This document shows positions 25,577-34,740 of a stretch of DNA of 64,000 nt, in pieces. How positions within the stretch are numbered: position 1 is the first letter of the stretch; the number at the start of each line of letters is the position of its first letter. Source of the DNA: CBDCUI01 sp965223115. GTDB taxonomy: Bacteria > Pseudomonadota > Gammaproteobacteria > UBA4575. The notes under the pieces are model-generated. The model made no database searches and was not told the DNA's origin. It saw only the letters and a program-made list of their open reading frames with translations. The DNA lies in NCBI GenBank assembly GCA_965223115.1, contig OZ244982.1, positions 1,426,001 to 1,490,000 of the forward strand, read 5' to 3'. A program made the translations under genes and the position numbers.

Positions 25577-25602
25577 AAATTTTTGTATTAAATACAAAAT
25601 TT
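25577..25602. terminator. AT-rich hairpin between the 95-aa gene and tRNA-Lys
   Basis: Left arm aaatttttgtatt (25577-25589) pairs with aatacaaaattt (25591-25602) with one bulged base. It lies just after the 95-aa gene and just beyond the 3' end of the convergent tRNA gene, so it may end both transcripts. The stem is almost all A-T and so is weak. Confidence 0.35.
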
Positions 25603-25639
25603 GAACGCAAAAGAATAACTAAATGAGATATTTATAATT

Positions 25640-25715
25640 TGGTGGGTCGTATAGGATTCGAACCTATGACCATCGGGTTAAAAGCCCGGTGCTCTACCAA
25701 CTGAGCTAACGACCC
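25640..25715 (-). tRNA. tRNA-Lys (anticodon TTT)
   Basis: Reverse complement begins GGGTCGTTAGCTCAGTTGG, has anticodon stem-loop GGGCTTTTAACCC (anticodon TTT, lysine), T-arm GGTTCGAATCC, a paired acceptor stem and an encoded CCA, 76 nt in all. The D- and T-arm invariant bases are present. It lies downstream of queC on the same strand, a position I recall from Pseudomonas. No integrated element abuts its 3' end. Confidence 0.97.
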
Positions 25716-25788
25716 ACGCGGCGCGCTATCGTACATCATATTTGAATAAAGCTCCATGCGAATACCTATCCAAATTTGAGTAGATGAT

Positions 25789-26466
25789 TCATATATATAA
25801 TGTTGGATCCACAATGCCTGCTTGTTTGAACCCTTGCCTGCGGAAACGGCACGAATCACATTCTCCGCAGGCACGACCTTGTTTATCCGCAGCATAACAA
25901 GAAACTGTTTGCGAATAATCTATTCCTAATTCACTGCCAATTGTAATAATTTCCGCTTTAGTTAAAGAAATTAATGGTGTGTGTATAGTCAATGCATTAC
26001 CTTCCACACCAGCCTTAGTCGCTAAATTAGCCATTTCTTGGTATGCAGTGATATATTCCTGGCGACAGTCTGGATATCCTGAATAATCCACCGCATTCAC
26101 ACCAATAAATATATCTTGAATTGCTAAAACTTCAGCCCACGCCAATGCAATAGATAAAAAAACAGTATTACGCGCAGGCACATAGGTAACAGGTATTTCC
26201 CCAGATGCTGTTTTTGTAACTTCTATGCTTTCATCTGTTAGTGCTGAGCCTTTAAAAATGGAAAGGCCAATATCAAAAATCTTGTGATCTACAACATTAA
26301 ATGATTGTGCTATCTTTTTTGCAGCAACCAATTCTACACAGTGCTTCTGTCCATAACGAAAACTTAATGCATAACAGGTATAGCCTTTAGACTTTGCTAT
26401 TGCTAACGCTGTTGTTGAATCAAGCCCCCCGGAAAGAAGGACAATGGCTTTCTTTATATCTGTCAA
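25789..26466 (-). CDS. queC: 7-cyano-7-deazaguanine synthase QueC
   Basis: Converts 7-carboxy-7-deazaguanine to preQ0 with ATP and ammonia, in synthesis of the tRNA base queuosine. It has 225 aa, the normal length. The PP-loop motif SGGLDSTT is at residues 12-19, FRYGQKH follows, and the zinc cysteines are in the C-terminal sequence CYAADKQGRACGECDSC. It follows queE by 21 bp and is probably co-transcribed with it. The tRNA-Lys beyond it is not itself a queuosine tRNA. Confidence 0.97.
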   Translation of the reverse strand: MTDIKKAIVLLSGGLDSTTALAIAKSKGYTCYALSFRYGQKHCVELVAAKKIAQSFNVVDHKIFDIGLSIFKGSALTDESIEVTKTASGEIPVTYVPARNTVFLSIALAWAEVLAIQDIFIGVNAVDYSGYPDCRQEYITAYQEMANLATKAGVEGNALTIHTPLISLTKAEIITIGSELGIDYSQTVSCYAADKQGRACGECDSCRFRRQGFKQAGIVDPTLYI

Positions 26467-26487
26467 AACTCTTAGCCTAATTTATTA

Positions 26488-27168
26488 TTAACGGCCAGGT
26501 TCATCACCCCAAAGAATTTTATGCAGTTGAAGTTGGAAACGAACATCGAGCTTATCTTCTAAAATCCACTCAGCTAGCAGCTTAGACTCCATTTCTTCAA
26601 AACTTGGTGAAAACAATACTTCACACCGATGTGACAGCTGATATTCTTTTACAATATTTTTAGCCCATACATAATCGGCACGATTACAAATCACAAACTT
26701 TACCTGGTCTTGTTCACGCAGGTATTTTATATTCTCAAAATTATTTTTCCGCGCTTCATTTGATGCAGGTGTTTTGATATCCATGATCTTAACCACACGC
26801 GGATCTACTTTGCTTACATCCAACGCACCACTGGTTTCTAGCGAGACGATATATCCATTATCACAAAGATTAGATAACAACGATAAACATGTTTTTTGTG
26901 CAAGAGGTTCTCCGCCAGTGACTGTAACATGTTTCAAATGATATTTTGCAATGCTGTTTTCTATATCTGTCAAGGTCATCCGCTGCCCACCCGTAAACGC
27001 ATAAGCAGTATCACAATACTGACAACGTAAAGGACAGCCTGTTAATCTTATAAAGATAGTTGGAATACCAACTGTATTAGACTCTCCTTGTATAGAAGTA
27101 AATATTTCTGTTACACGAAGTTTCTCTACACTTGGTTGAATACCAATAGTTGTTATTGTTGCAGTCAT
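26488..27168 (-). CDS. queE: 7-carboxy-7-deazaguanine synthase QueE
   Basis: Radical SAM enzyme that contracts 6-carboxy-tetrahydropterin to 7-carboxy-7-deazaguanine, the step before QueC. It is 226 aa. The cluster motif is CPLRCQYC (C-x3-C-x2-C), preceded by FTSIQGE, which is characteristic of QueE. VTGGEPL, the SAM-binding glycine motif, follows. It lies 17 bp downstream of cpoB and 21 bp before queC, so queuosine synthesis appears joined to the tol-pal transcript. Confidence 0.96.
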   Translation of the reverse strand: MTATITTIGIQPSVEKLRVTEIFTSIQGESNTVGIPTIFIRLTGCPLRCQYCDTAYAFTGGQRMTLTDIENSIAKYHLKHVTVTGGEPLAQKTCLSLLSNLCDNGYIVSLETSGALDVSKVDPRVVKIMDIKTPASNEARKNNFENIKYLREQDQVKFVICNRADYVWAKNIVKEYQLSHRCEVLFSPSFEEMESKLLAEWILEDKLDVRFQLQLHKILWGDEPGR

Positions 27169-27185
27169 TGTTGAAGCACTTTGAC

Positions 27186-28037
27186 TTATTTTCCTTCCCT
27201 AGACATTCGTTCTAAACGCTGTTGTGCAAGCGTTGCAACGCTGGAATTAGGAAATTGTGCGCGTAATCTGGTTAACTCAAGACGCGCTTCCTCATATTGC
27301 TCAAGCTCATAGTAAGTGAAACCAAGTTTTAATCTTGCATCTGCCACTTTAGAGCTTGCAGGATAATTATTTACTACTTTTGAAAACTCTGACAATGCTT
27401 TTGGATAACGTTTGGAAACGTAATTTGCCTCTGCTAGCCAATATTGCGCATTGGATGCATATTTACTATCTACATGATTTCGTAAAAAAGCCTCAAATGC
27501 CACGATAGAATCGTCATATTTACCCTGCTTCAATAAAGTAAAAGCATCTTTGTAATCCTGTGCCGCTTGAGTTGACGTTGTAGAGACAGATGTTGTAGAT
27601 GTAGTGGTAACTACTTGTGACGATGTAGTATTGGTTACAGACGGTGTAGAATGTTTTTCACCTTGTGGAATATTAGATGTATTTCTTTTATTAGTAGTAA
27701 AATCTTGGCCTGTCGTAGCCACACTTGATCCTACGTCATTTGCTGACCCTTGCAGTCGCCGATCTATATCTAAATACTGTTCACGTTGACGTTCTTTAAG
27801 TGTATTTAACTCATAAGAAAGTCTCTCGTTTTCACCACGAAGCTCTTGTATCTCACGTTGCATTGCTTCAATCTTTTTTGCCAAACCTAGCAAGGCTTGG
27901 TTATCCACAACTCGCTCGATGCGTTGCATCCTTGCATTTAATGCATCAATTTTTACTTCTGTCGCTTTATCAGCAAAAGTTGTAGTAGCAGTAATTACTA
28001 ATGCAATTGCCACAAACCATTTAATGATTGCACTCAT
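27186..28037 (-). CDS. cpoB: Cell division coordinator CpoB (YbgF)
   Basis: Periplasmic protein that links the Tol-Pal machine with peptidoglycan synthesis during division. Of 283 aa, residues 1-22 are a signal peptide ending TTTFA. A coiled-coil trimerisation region spans about 25-100, and a T/S-rich linker about 105-160. Three TPR repeats fill the C-terminus (for example DAFTLLKQGKYDDSIVAFEA). It lies 35 bp after pal, the usual end of the tol-pal operon. Confidence 0.95.
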   Translation of the reverse strand: MSAIIKWFVAIALVITATTTFADKATEVKIDALNARMQRIERVVDNQALLGLAKKIEAMQREIQELRGENERLSYELNTLKERQREQYLDIDRRLQGSANDVGSSVATTGQDFTTNKRNTSNIPQGEKHSTPSVTNTTSSQVVTTTSTTSVSTTSTQAAQDYKDAFTLLKQGKYDDSIVAFEAFLRNHVDSKYASNAQYWLAEANYVSKRYPKALSEFSKVVNNYPASSKVADARLKLGFTYYELEQYEEARLELTRLRAQFPNSSVATLAQQRLERMSREGK

Positions 28038-28072
28038 CCCGTATCTATCTCTAAATTATATTTATTTTATAG

Positions 28073-28603
28073 TTAGTAAATTAACTCTACTCTTCTATTT
28101 TGCTGCCATGATTCTTCACCCGACCCCACAACTGCAGGTTTTTCTTCGCCATAACTGACTATATCAATTTGGTTACCACTGGCACCTTGCAGCATTATTA
28201 ATTCACGCACAGATTTTGCACGTTGTTCGCCTAAAGCCAGATTATATTCACGTGTGCCGCGCTCATCCGCATGACCTTCAAGGCGCATTTGCATAGCTGG
28301 GTTTGCAGCTAATGCCTCAGCTGCAGATGCGATAACTGGTAATGAATCATCACGTATTTCACTGCTATTGTAATCAAAATAAATGATATTTCCTGCACCA
28401 AGGTTATCGCCAAGTGAGCCCATAGACAAATCACCTTCACCTTCCAGTCCCATTGTCTCTGATCCGTCACCCATGTTGATATCAGCCCCATTTTCATAAT
28501 CATCGCTGATTACATCACCCGGCATCTCCTTGGTTTGAGTACTACATGCACCCAGAATAATAAATATAGTTATAAATAATGTAAGTAATAATTGTTTAAA
28601 CAT
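28073..28603 (-). CDS. pal: Peptidoglycan-associated lipoprotein Pal
   Basis: Outer-membrane lipoprotein that binds peptidoglycan and TolB. The 176-aa sequence has a lipobox ILGAC with the lipidated cysteine at residue 20, an acidic, glycine-rich linker (about 25-70), and an OmpA-like domain with FDYNSSEI and GHADERGTREYN. The C-terminus NRRVELIY is typical. It is preceded by tolB with a 32-bp gap. Confidence 0.97.
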   Translation of the reverse strand: MFKQLLLTLFITIFIILGACSTQTKEMPGDVISDDYENGADINMGDGSETMGLEGEGDLSMGSLGDNLGAGNIIYFDYNSSEIRDDSLPVIASAAEALAANPAMQMRLEGHADERGTREYNLALGEQRAKSVRELIMLQGASGNQIDIVSYGEEKPAVVGSGEESWQQNRRVELIY

Positions 28604-28635
28604 AACTAACTTCTCCTCTAGTTAACTAAACACTG

Positions 28636-29931
28636 TTAAAAACGAAAAGGCGACCATGTTGGTTCTCGAACATCACCCTCCGTTAATCGTAACTTCTGTT
28701 TCACTCGACCGTCTGAACTCACTGCCGCCAACACACCGCGACCTTGTTCCGCAGTTGCATAAATTATCAAGCTGCCATTTGGTGCGAAACTTGGACTCTC
28801 ATCTAAATTACCTTTAGTAATAACACGTATTGCATTATTTTGTTTATCCATCACTGCAATCCTAAAGCCATTACCATTATTATGCACAAACGTTATAAAC
28901 CTGCCATCTGGTGAAATATCAGGTGCAGCATTATATTTACCTTCAAAAGTGAGACGCTTTGGTTTACCACCATTGACAGATACCTCATAAATTTGCGGTC
29001 CACCACTACGGTCTGAAGTAAATATTAACGACTTACTGTCTGGCATCCAACTCGGCTCTGTGTCTATAGACGATGTACTAGTCAACCGTTTTAAATTCTT
29101 AGATCGCATATCCATGACATAAATATCTGGGCTACCGCCTGCCGATAGGGTAAGTGCTAAATATCGACCATTTGGAGACCAGGCAGGAGCACTATTAATG
29201 CCAGAACGTGCAGAAACTTTCGAACGCGTACCTTGAATGATGTCTTGTATATAAATGGCAGAATTACCCCCTTCAAATGACACATACGCCAATTGAGAAC
29301 CATCTGGAGACCAAGATGGTGATAATAACTGCTTATTCGAAGAAAATACGGTTCTGGCATTATGCCCATCCGCATCAGCTATTTGCAAAATATACTTAGG
29401 GCTAGTGGAATTTTTATTTATCGTACTGACGTAAGCAATTCTGGTGCTAAATGCGCCACGAATTCCAGTAAGTTTTTCAAAAACCACATCACTAATTTTA
29501 TGACCTACCTTTCTTACATCTTTGGACTTTGCAGGTATAACATTGCCAAGTAGTCTTTTTTGGCGAATCAAATCAATCAACTGAAATTCTATCTTGTACT
29601 GATCACTACCTGTATTGGTCACTTTACCCAACAATAAGTTTTCTACTCCAATATCTCGCCAACTTTGAAAATTAATTTGCTTCGAGCTAGTTATAATTTG
29701 CGGGAAATTATTTTTATTCAATACATCAAAAAATCCACTGCGCTGTAAATCATTGCGCACAATCGTTTCAACCGCTTCTGGTTGTGTATACACATCACCT
29801 GCAAAAGCTACAATGGCAATAGGTATGGCACCTTCAACACCTTGGGTAATTTCAATTTCTAATATTGCATGTGCAATTTGGCATGCAAATAAAATAATCA
29901 ACACGCTCGATAATTTAAAAAATTTCTTCAT
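28636..29931 (-). CDS. tolB: Tol-Pal system protein TolB
   Basis: Periplasmic beta-propeller that docks Pal to the TolQRA motor. It has 431 aa with signal peptide 1-22 (ending QIAHA), an N-terminal alpha/beta domain to about residue 160, and repeated blade motifs of the form SWSPDGSQLAY, AWSPNGRYLAL and DISPDGRFITF. Its start overlaps the tolA stop by one base (TAATG), with GGAGAG as ribosome-binding site, so the two are translationally coupled. Confidence 0.97.
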   Translation of the reverse strand: MKKFFKLSSVLIILFACQIAHAILEIEITQGVEGAIPIAIVAFAGDVYTQPEAVETIVRNDLQRSGFFDVLNKNNFPQIITSSKQINFQSWRDIGVENLLLGKVTNTGSDQYKIEFQLIDLIRQKRLLGNVIPAKSKDVRKVGHKISDVVFEKLTGIRGAFSTRIAYVSTINKNSTSPKYILQIADADGHNARTVFSSNKQLLSPSWSPDGSQLAYVSFEGGNSAIYIQDIIQGTRSKVSARSGINSAPAWSPNGRYLALTLSAGGSPDIYVMDMRSKNLKRLTSTSSIDTEPSWMPDSKSLIFTSDRSGGPQIYEVSVNGGKPKRLTFEGKYNAAPDISPDGRFITFVHNNGNGFRIAVMDKQNNAIRVITKGNLDESPSFAPNGSLIIYATAEQGRGVLAAVSSDGRVKQKLRLTEGDVREPTWSPFRF

Positions 29932-30878
29932 TAACTCTCCGGTATAAATTTAAAACGCAAATCTCGATCAAATAACTCTGGCGAAAGTGGTGCAGGTAGC
30001 GGATCAGATTTCCACACTGCCTCTTCTACCGAGCGACGGAAGGATTCATCACCGGTACACTCTTCTATTATCACATCTTCAACATAACCACCGGGCGCTT
30101 GGCGAACATATACTTTACACCATGCATTGGGCTGTTCATTTAGTGGTTTTCGCCAGCGACTTTGTATTTTACTACGTATCGCATCTTGATACTGAGCTAT
30201 CAGCTTACTCATTTCTCGTGCTTTAGCAATCCGCAATGCCTCTTGTTCTGCTGCCTGTAGTTCTGCTTCTTCCTGCGCTAATATTTTAGCTAGACGTTCT
30301 TTTTCTGCGGCTTGTTCTGCAGCTAATCTCTCTTGCTCTTTACGTTTCTTTTCTTCTGCTAATCTTTTTTCTCTTTCAGCTTTTTTTTGCTCTGCAATTC
30401 TTTTTGCTTCTTCAGCCTTTTTAATTTCAGCCTGCCGTTGTTGTTCGGCCTTAGCCTGCTCTTCTAAGCGTTTTTTCTCTAACTCGGCTTGTTTCTTTGC
30501 TTCTTCAGCTTTTTTCTTTTCTAATTCTGCCTGTTTTTTTGCCTCTTCTGCTTTTTTCTTTTCTGCTGCGAGTTCAGCTTCAAGTCTTTTTTTCTCTTGC
30601 TCTTGTTTTATACGCTCTTGCTTAATTTTCTCTTGCTCAGCAAGTTGTTGTTTACGTTTTAATTCTTCCTGTTTTAATTTTTCTTTTTTACGCCGTTTAG
30701 CTTCATCAAGCTCTTTGGCATTAATGACTTTTGCCTTAACGGTATTAATTGTAGATTCAGAACTTGGTCTATGTTCACGCTTCATTTGATAGCCAACAAT
30801 AAGCAACATCACTGCTACTATATGAATAATGATTGCAATAGTGACCGACATTGGTAAATGTCGTTTAAATTTTGCCAT
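29931..30878 (-). CDS. tolA: Tol-Pal system protein TolA
   Basis: Inner-membrane protein that spans the periplasm and contacts the outer membrane during division. It is 315 aa. One membrane helix (about 12-32) is followed by a long K/E/A-rich coiled coil (about 50-220) with internal 13-residue repeats such as EEAKKQAELEKKK. The globular C-terminal domain follows (SKIQSRWRKP, then two cysteines in WCKVYV and IIEECTG). It starts 6 bp after tolR. Confidence 0.96.
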   Translation of the reverse strand: MAKFKRHLPMSVTIAIIIHIVAVMLLIVGYQMKREHRPSSESTINTVKAKVINAKELDEAKRRKKEKLKQEELKRKQQLAEQEKIKQERIKQEQEKKRLEAELAAEKKKAEEAKKQAELEKKKAEEAKKQAELEKKRLEEQAKAEQQRQAEIKKAEEAKRIAEQKKAEREKRLAEEKKRKEQERLAAEQAAEKERLAKILAQEEAELQAAEQEALRIAKAREMSKLIAQYQDAIRSKIQSRWRKPLNEQPNAWCKVYVRQAPGGYVEDVIIEECTGDESFRRSVEEAVWKSDPLPAPLSPELFDRDLRFKFIPES

Positions 30879-30884
30879 GATTCT

Positions 30885-31331
30885 TTAGTTTTCAATTTCT
30901 TTGACTGTAGGATCAGTTATTAAACCTACATTTTCAGCCCCTGCATCCTGCAACATGACCATAACCGTTACAACTCGGCCATAATCAACATTCTTATCTC
31001 CCCGTACATAAATTGGATTACCTTGTTCTTTTGATAGTATTTCTCGAATTTGGTTTCTAAATAACTCATCTGGGATGGGTTTTTGAGGTGATTCTGCTTT
31101 ATTTGCAAACACTTGCCCTGATTGGTTAACTGATATAATCAATGGCTCTTGATTCTCATCCGTTTTATCTAGTTGTTTCGCCGGTGCGCTGGGTAACTCA
31201 ACTTCCACTCCCTGATGAAAGAGAGGAGCCGTTACCATAAAAATTACCAGCAAAACAAGCGTTACATCAATATAGGGCACAACATTAATTTCAGACATGC
31301 GTTTGCGGCGACGTATTCCCGTATAAGCCAT
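30885..31331 (-). CDS. tolR: Tol-Pal system protein TolR
   Basis: ExbD-family subunit of the proton-driven Tol motor. Of 148 aa, one membrane helix (about 17-38) carries the essential aspartate D22 in PYIDVTLVLLVIFMV. A periplasmic dimerisation domain follows, with PIYVRGDKNVDYGRVVTVM. It lies 14 bp downstream of tolQ and 6 bp before tolA. Confidence 0.97.
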   Translation of the reverse strand: MAYTGIRRRKRMSEINVVPYIDVTLVLLVIFMVTAPLFHQGVEVELPSAPAKQLDKTDENQEPLIISVNQSGQVFANKAESPQKPIPDELFRNQIREILSKEQGNPIYVRGDKNVDYGRVVTVMVMLQDAGAENVGLITDPTVKEIEN

Positions 31332-31345
31332 GTGTTACATGCTCC

Positions 31346-32032
31346 CTACTGGTCCATATCTTTTGTTAACGCTTGCCTTTGCAACAAGGCTGTAAATTCC
31401 TCAACAAAATTGTCATAACGAATAACTAATCGCTCTACATCGGTTGAATAACGGTTATAAGCAATGACTGCTGGTATTGCTGCAAATAATCCCATCGCCG
31501 TTGCGATTAATGCCTCGGCAATGCCAGGTGCCACTGCAGACAAAGTAGCTTGCTGTACATCACTCAATGCACGAAATGAATTCATAATGCCCCACACCGT
31601 TCCGAACAAACCAATATATGGGGCAGTTGAACCCACTGTCGCAAGAAATGAGAGGTAATGTTCTAATGCTTCCACTTCACGGGACATAGCCACCTTCATG
31701 GAACGCAATGCGGTATCCGCAATAGCTATAGGAGAAACTTTCTGTTGACGGTGCAAGCGTGCATATTCTTTGAATCCAGCAATGAAAATATGCTCCATTC
31801 CTGCTGGATCTCTTTTTAATCTAATTTTTTCATATAGAGTTGCTAGATCAGTTCCAGACCAAAACTTATCTTCAAACTTATCAGATTCGTTTCTTGTATC
31901 CTTAATTATTTTCCACTTACTTATAATCATAGTCCAAGATATGACAGATGCAACGAGCAACAGCAACATCACCAATTTAACGAGCAAACTGGCGTTACCA
32001 ATCAAACTTAAAATACTCGTATCAACTTGCAC
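31346..32032 (-). CDS. tolQ: Tol-Pal system protein TolQ
   Basis: ExbB/MotA-family proton-channel subunit that energises TolA together with TolR. The protein is 228 aa with three membrane helices, the first at about 14-36. The conserved pore helices include TAPYIGLFGTVWGIMNSF and AEALIATAMGLFAAIPAVI. Its start lies inside the end of ybgC (11-bp overlap), so ybgC and tolQRAB-pal-cpoB form one operon. Confidence 0.97.
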   Translation of the reverse strand: MQVDTSILSLIGNASLLVKLVMLLLLVASVISWTMIISKWKIIKDTRNESDKFEDKFWSGTDLATLYEKIRLKRDPAGMEHIFIAGFKEYARLHRQQKVSPIAIADTALRSMKVAMSREVEALEHYLSFLATVGSTAPYIGLFGTVWGIMNSFRALSDVQQATLSAVAPGIAEALIATAMGLFAAIPAVIAYNRYSTDVERLVIRYDNFVEEFTALLQRQALTKDMDQ

Positions 32033-32447
32033 TTTTTATCTCCCTATCAATATCTATAAACAAACTTTTAGGAATCCGCTTTGGTAAAAAATTATTAGCA
32101 CTCAAGCAAACAATATTTACTTCAGCTGTAGTGAAAATTTCTGATTCTTGATCCTGTTTACCAATGACTTGTTTAAACGAAATACTTGCTGGTCTAAGCT
32201 CATATGGTTCAACCGACACTAATAATATGTCATTAAATTTTGCCGGCTGCTTATATTCAATACTTACAGACCGTACCGCAAACAAAATGTTCAAATCACT
32301 TACCAGCGCATCTTGCTCAAAACCAATAGAACGCAACCACTCTGTTCGTGCACGCTCCATAAATTTCAAATAATTCGCATAATATACGACACCCCCAGCA
32401 TCAGTATCTTCATAATATATTCGTGCATGCCATAAGAAAGGCTTCAT
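32022..32447 (-). CDS. ybgC: Acyl-CoA thioesterase YbgC
   Basis: Hotdog-fold thioesterase encoded at the head of tol-pal operons, acting on acyl-CoA or acyl-ACP esters near the inner membrane. The 141-aa length and the active-site sequence YYEDTDAGGVVYYANYLKFMERAR (here split as YYEDTDAGGVVYY and ANYLKFMERAR) are typical, with the catalytic aspartate in EDTDAGG. It follows ruvB by 37 bp. Confidence 0.95.
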   Translation of the reverse strand: MKPFLWHARIYYEDTDAGGVVYYANYLKFMERARTEWLRSIGFEQDALVSDLNILFAVRSVSIEYKQPAKFNDILLVSVEPYELRPASISFKQVIGKQDQESEIFTTAEVNIVCLSANNFLPKRIPKSLFIDIDREIKSAS

Positions 32448-32484
32448 TTGTAAATTCTTATCATCAATTAAATGAACAAATGGC

Positions 32485-33558
32485 TCACTGTGTGGTATTG
32501 GAAAATAAATCTGGATTAGATTCTGCTTCCAATGCTTGACCTAAATTATGCTGAGGAATTTTAATTCCAAAATGGCGATATGCATTTCCTGTAGCCACTC
32601 GACCACGCGGTGTACGCATCATAAATCCCTTTAAAATTAGATAAGGCTCAATTACATCTTCAATTGTACCGCGTTCTTCTCCAATCGCTGCAGCTAAACT
32701 GTCCACACCGACTGGTCCTCCTTCAAATTTTTCAATCACAGCGAGCAATAATCTTCGATCCATATTATCAAAACCGTTTTCATCAACACTTAGCATATCT
32801 AGTGCTAAATTTGCAATTTCACTTGTTATCACACCATTTGATTTAACTTGTGCATAATCGCGCACTCGTCTTAATAAACGATTAGCAATTCTCGGCGTGC
32901 CACGTGAACGTTGTGCAATTTGTTCTGCTCCATCATCATTTATTTCTACACCAAGAATTTTTGCAGAACGATGCACAATTACAGACAATTCTTCAGCAGT
33001 ATAAAACTCAAGACGCTGCACAATTCCAAAACGATCTCGCAAAGGTGAAGTTAATAGGCCCGCACGCGTTGTAGCACCTACTAATGTAAAGGGTGGCAAA
33101 TCAAGTTTTATTGATCTAGCAGCAGGACCTTCGCCAATCACAATATCTAACTGAAAATCTTCCATAGCTGGATACAATACTTCTTCTACGACAGGGCTTA
33201 AGCGATGTATTTCATCTACAAACAAAACATCATTAGGTTCTAGATTAGTTAAAATAGCAGCCAGATCTCCTGGGCGCTCTAAAACAGGCCCCGAAGTGTG
33301 GCGTAGATTGACATGCATCTCATTAGCTACGATATTTGAGAGTGTGGTTTTACCCAAACCCGGTGGGCCAAATATCAAAACATGGTCTAACGCTTCTTGC
33401 CTTTGTTTCGCTGCTGAAATAAATATTTCCATTTGTTCACGAACTTTTGTCTGTCCTATGTATTCATCCAAGCTACGAGGACGAATTGCGTTTTCCGCAA
33501 TAACTTCATCTTTTTCAGCTCGAGTATCGACAATACGCGATGCTTCTATTTCAGACAT
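32485..33558 (-). CDS. ruvB: Holliday junction helicase RuvB
   Basis: AAA+ hexameric motor that, with RuvA, migrates Holliday junctions in recombinational repair. The 357-aa protein has Walker A GPPGLGKTT, Walker B LFVDEIHR, sensor region GATTRAGLL, arginine finger context SPLRDRFG and a C-terminal winged helix ending LILKGFMMRTPRGR. It is 23 bp downstream of ruvA. Confidence 0.98.
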   Translation of the reverse strand: MSEIEASRIVDTRAEKDEVIAENAIRPRSLDEYIGQTKVREQMEIFISAAKQRQEALDHVLIFGPPGLGKTTLSNIVANEMHVNLRHTSGPVLERPGDLAAILTNLEPNDVLFVDEIHRLSPVVEEVLYPAMEDFQLDIVIGEGPAARSIKLDLPPFTLVGATTRAGLLTSPLRDRFGIVQRLEFYTAEELSVIVHRSAKILGVEINDDGAEQIAQRSRGTPRIANRLLRRVRDYAQVKSNGVITSEIANLALDMLSVDENGFDNMDRRLLLAVIEKFEGGPVGVDSLAAAIGEERGTIEDVIEPYLILKGFMMRTPRGRVATGNAYRHFGIKIPQHNLGQALEAESNPDLFSNTTQ

Positions 33559-33581
33559 TTTCTTAGACCTTTACTAAACAT

Positions 33582-34181
33582 TCATGAAAAACTAGATTTT
33601 AAAGCAAGCCGAATAATATCTTCACTGGTCTGATTTTGTACGTCTACATTACTCACCATACGACTGGCATCGTTAGGTTTATATCCCAATGAAATTAAAG
33701 CTGAAACAGCATCTTCAACAGGACTTTGTGGGTGCACATAACCATTTACACCCTTACCTGTAGACGTAGGTATAGAGGTTTTTTCTAGACGATCACGCAT
33801 ATCGATAATGAGTCGCTCGGCAGTTTTGCGACCTACACCTGGCAATCGTATCAATGAATCCGTATCACCATTATGAATACAATTCGTAAACGAGTGCACA
33901 TCCATCCCCGACAAAATTGCTAATGCCATTTTTGCACCTACACCATTAACTTTAAGCAAATTTCGAAACAAACTACGATCTTGTACTTCTTTGAAGGCAT
34001 ACAATGTATGCGCATCATCACGTACGAGCAAATGTGTATAGAGCACTGCTTTTTCACCGCAATCAGGTAATTCATAAAATGTAGACATGGGTGCTTCAAG
34101 CTCATAGCCTACGCCTGCAACATCCAATACTAAATTCGGAGGTTGTTTTTCTATTATCTCTCCTTGCAAACGACCAATCAT
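33582..34181 (-). CDS. ruvA: Holliday junction DNA-binding protein RuvA
   Basis: Binds the four-way junction and loads RuvB. The start is set at the ATG at 34181, because MIGRLQGEIIEK is the family N-terminus and this ATG overlaps the ruvC stop by 4 bp; a longer frame starting at 34250 would run into ruvC. This gives 199 aa, the usual size. It contains two helix-hairpin-helix motifs (KVNGVGAKMALAIL and RLPGVGRKTAERL) and the C-terminal RuvB-binding domain with ALISLGYKPNDA. Confidence 0.97.
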   Translation of the reverse strand: MIGRLQGEIIEKQPPNLVLDVAGVGYELEAPMSTFYELPDCGEKAVLYTHLLVRDDAHTLYAFKEVQDRSLFRNLLKVNGVGAKMALAILSGMDVHSFTNCIHNGDTDSLIRLPGVGRKTAERLIIDMRDRLEKTSIPTSTGKGVNGYVHPQSPVEDAVSALISLGYKPNDASRMVSNVDVQNQTSEDIIRLALKSSFS

Positions 34182-34732
34182 ATGTAACTTTCCATCAACT
34201 GTGTACGTTTGCCACCCAATAGCAATGCTGTATGCGCATGACATAAACATACCGCTAAAGCATCTGCTTCATCTGTTTGTAATTTTCCCCGTAATGATAA
34301 TAAACGTAAAACCATATGTTGTATTTGTTCTTTATTCGCAGCACCATTCCCCACCACGGCCTGCTTTACAGAGCGAGCACTATATTCACTTACAGGGATA
34401 TGCAATTGCACAGCTGCACTAATCGCGGCACCTCGTGCATGACCAAGTTTTAGTGCCGAAGAGGCGTTACGAGATATAAATACTTCTTCGACTGCAACTT
34501 CATCAGGCTGATATTGTTCAATGACTTCGGTCAATTTACGAAAAATTAATCCAAGTCGTTGCGGCATACCAATAGTAGTTTTTGTTCCATCCGCACGTAT
34601 ATTGCCACTATGAATATAATTACTACATCGACCATCACTTTCAATTACACCAAAACCAGTAATCTGTAAGCCCGGATCAATACCCAAAATACGAATAGTA
34701 CTCTGCTTATGTATGTTTGCCTTAAACTGCAT
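34178..34732 (-). CDS. ruvC: Holliday junction resolvase RuvC
   Basis: Dimeric endonuclease that cuts Holliday junctions. The 184-aa sequence carries the acidic catalytic residues in LGIDPGL, VAVEEVFIS and DEADALAV. An N-terminal extension of about 12 residues precedes the usual start. It overlaps ruvA and lies 8 bp after yebC, giving the common yebC-ruvCAB order. Confidence 0.97.
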   Translation of the reverse strand: MQFKANIHKQSTIRILGIDPGLQITGFGVIESDGRCSNYIHSGNIRADGTKTTIGMPQRLGLIFRKLTEVIEQYQPDEVAVEEVFISRNASSALKLGHARGAAISAAVQLHIPVSEYSARSVKQAVVGNGAANKEQIQHMVLRLLSLRGKLQTDEADALAVCLCHAHTALLLGGKRTQLMESYI

Positions 34733-34740
34733 ACAAATAC

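Noticed and set aside
25632..25895. 87-residue minus-strand frame over the tRNA
   Set aside because: It covers tRNA-Lys and the end of queC in another frame; the tRNA and queC are both certain.
34182..34250. Longer RuvA start at 34250
   Set aside because: It would add 23 residues translated from inside ruvC; the ATG at 34181 gives the family N-terminus and the usual 4-bp overlap.
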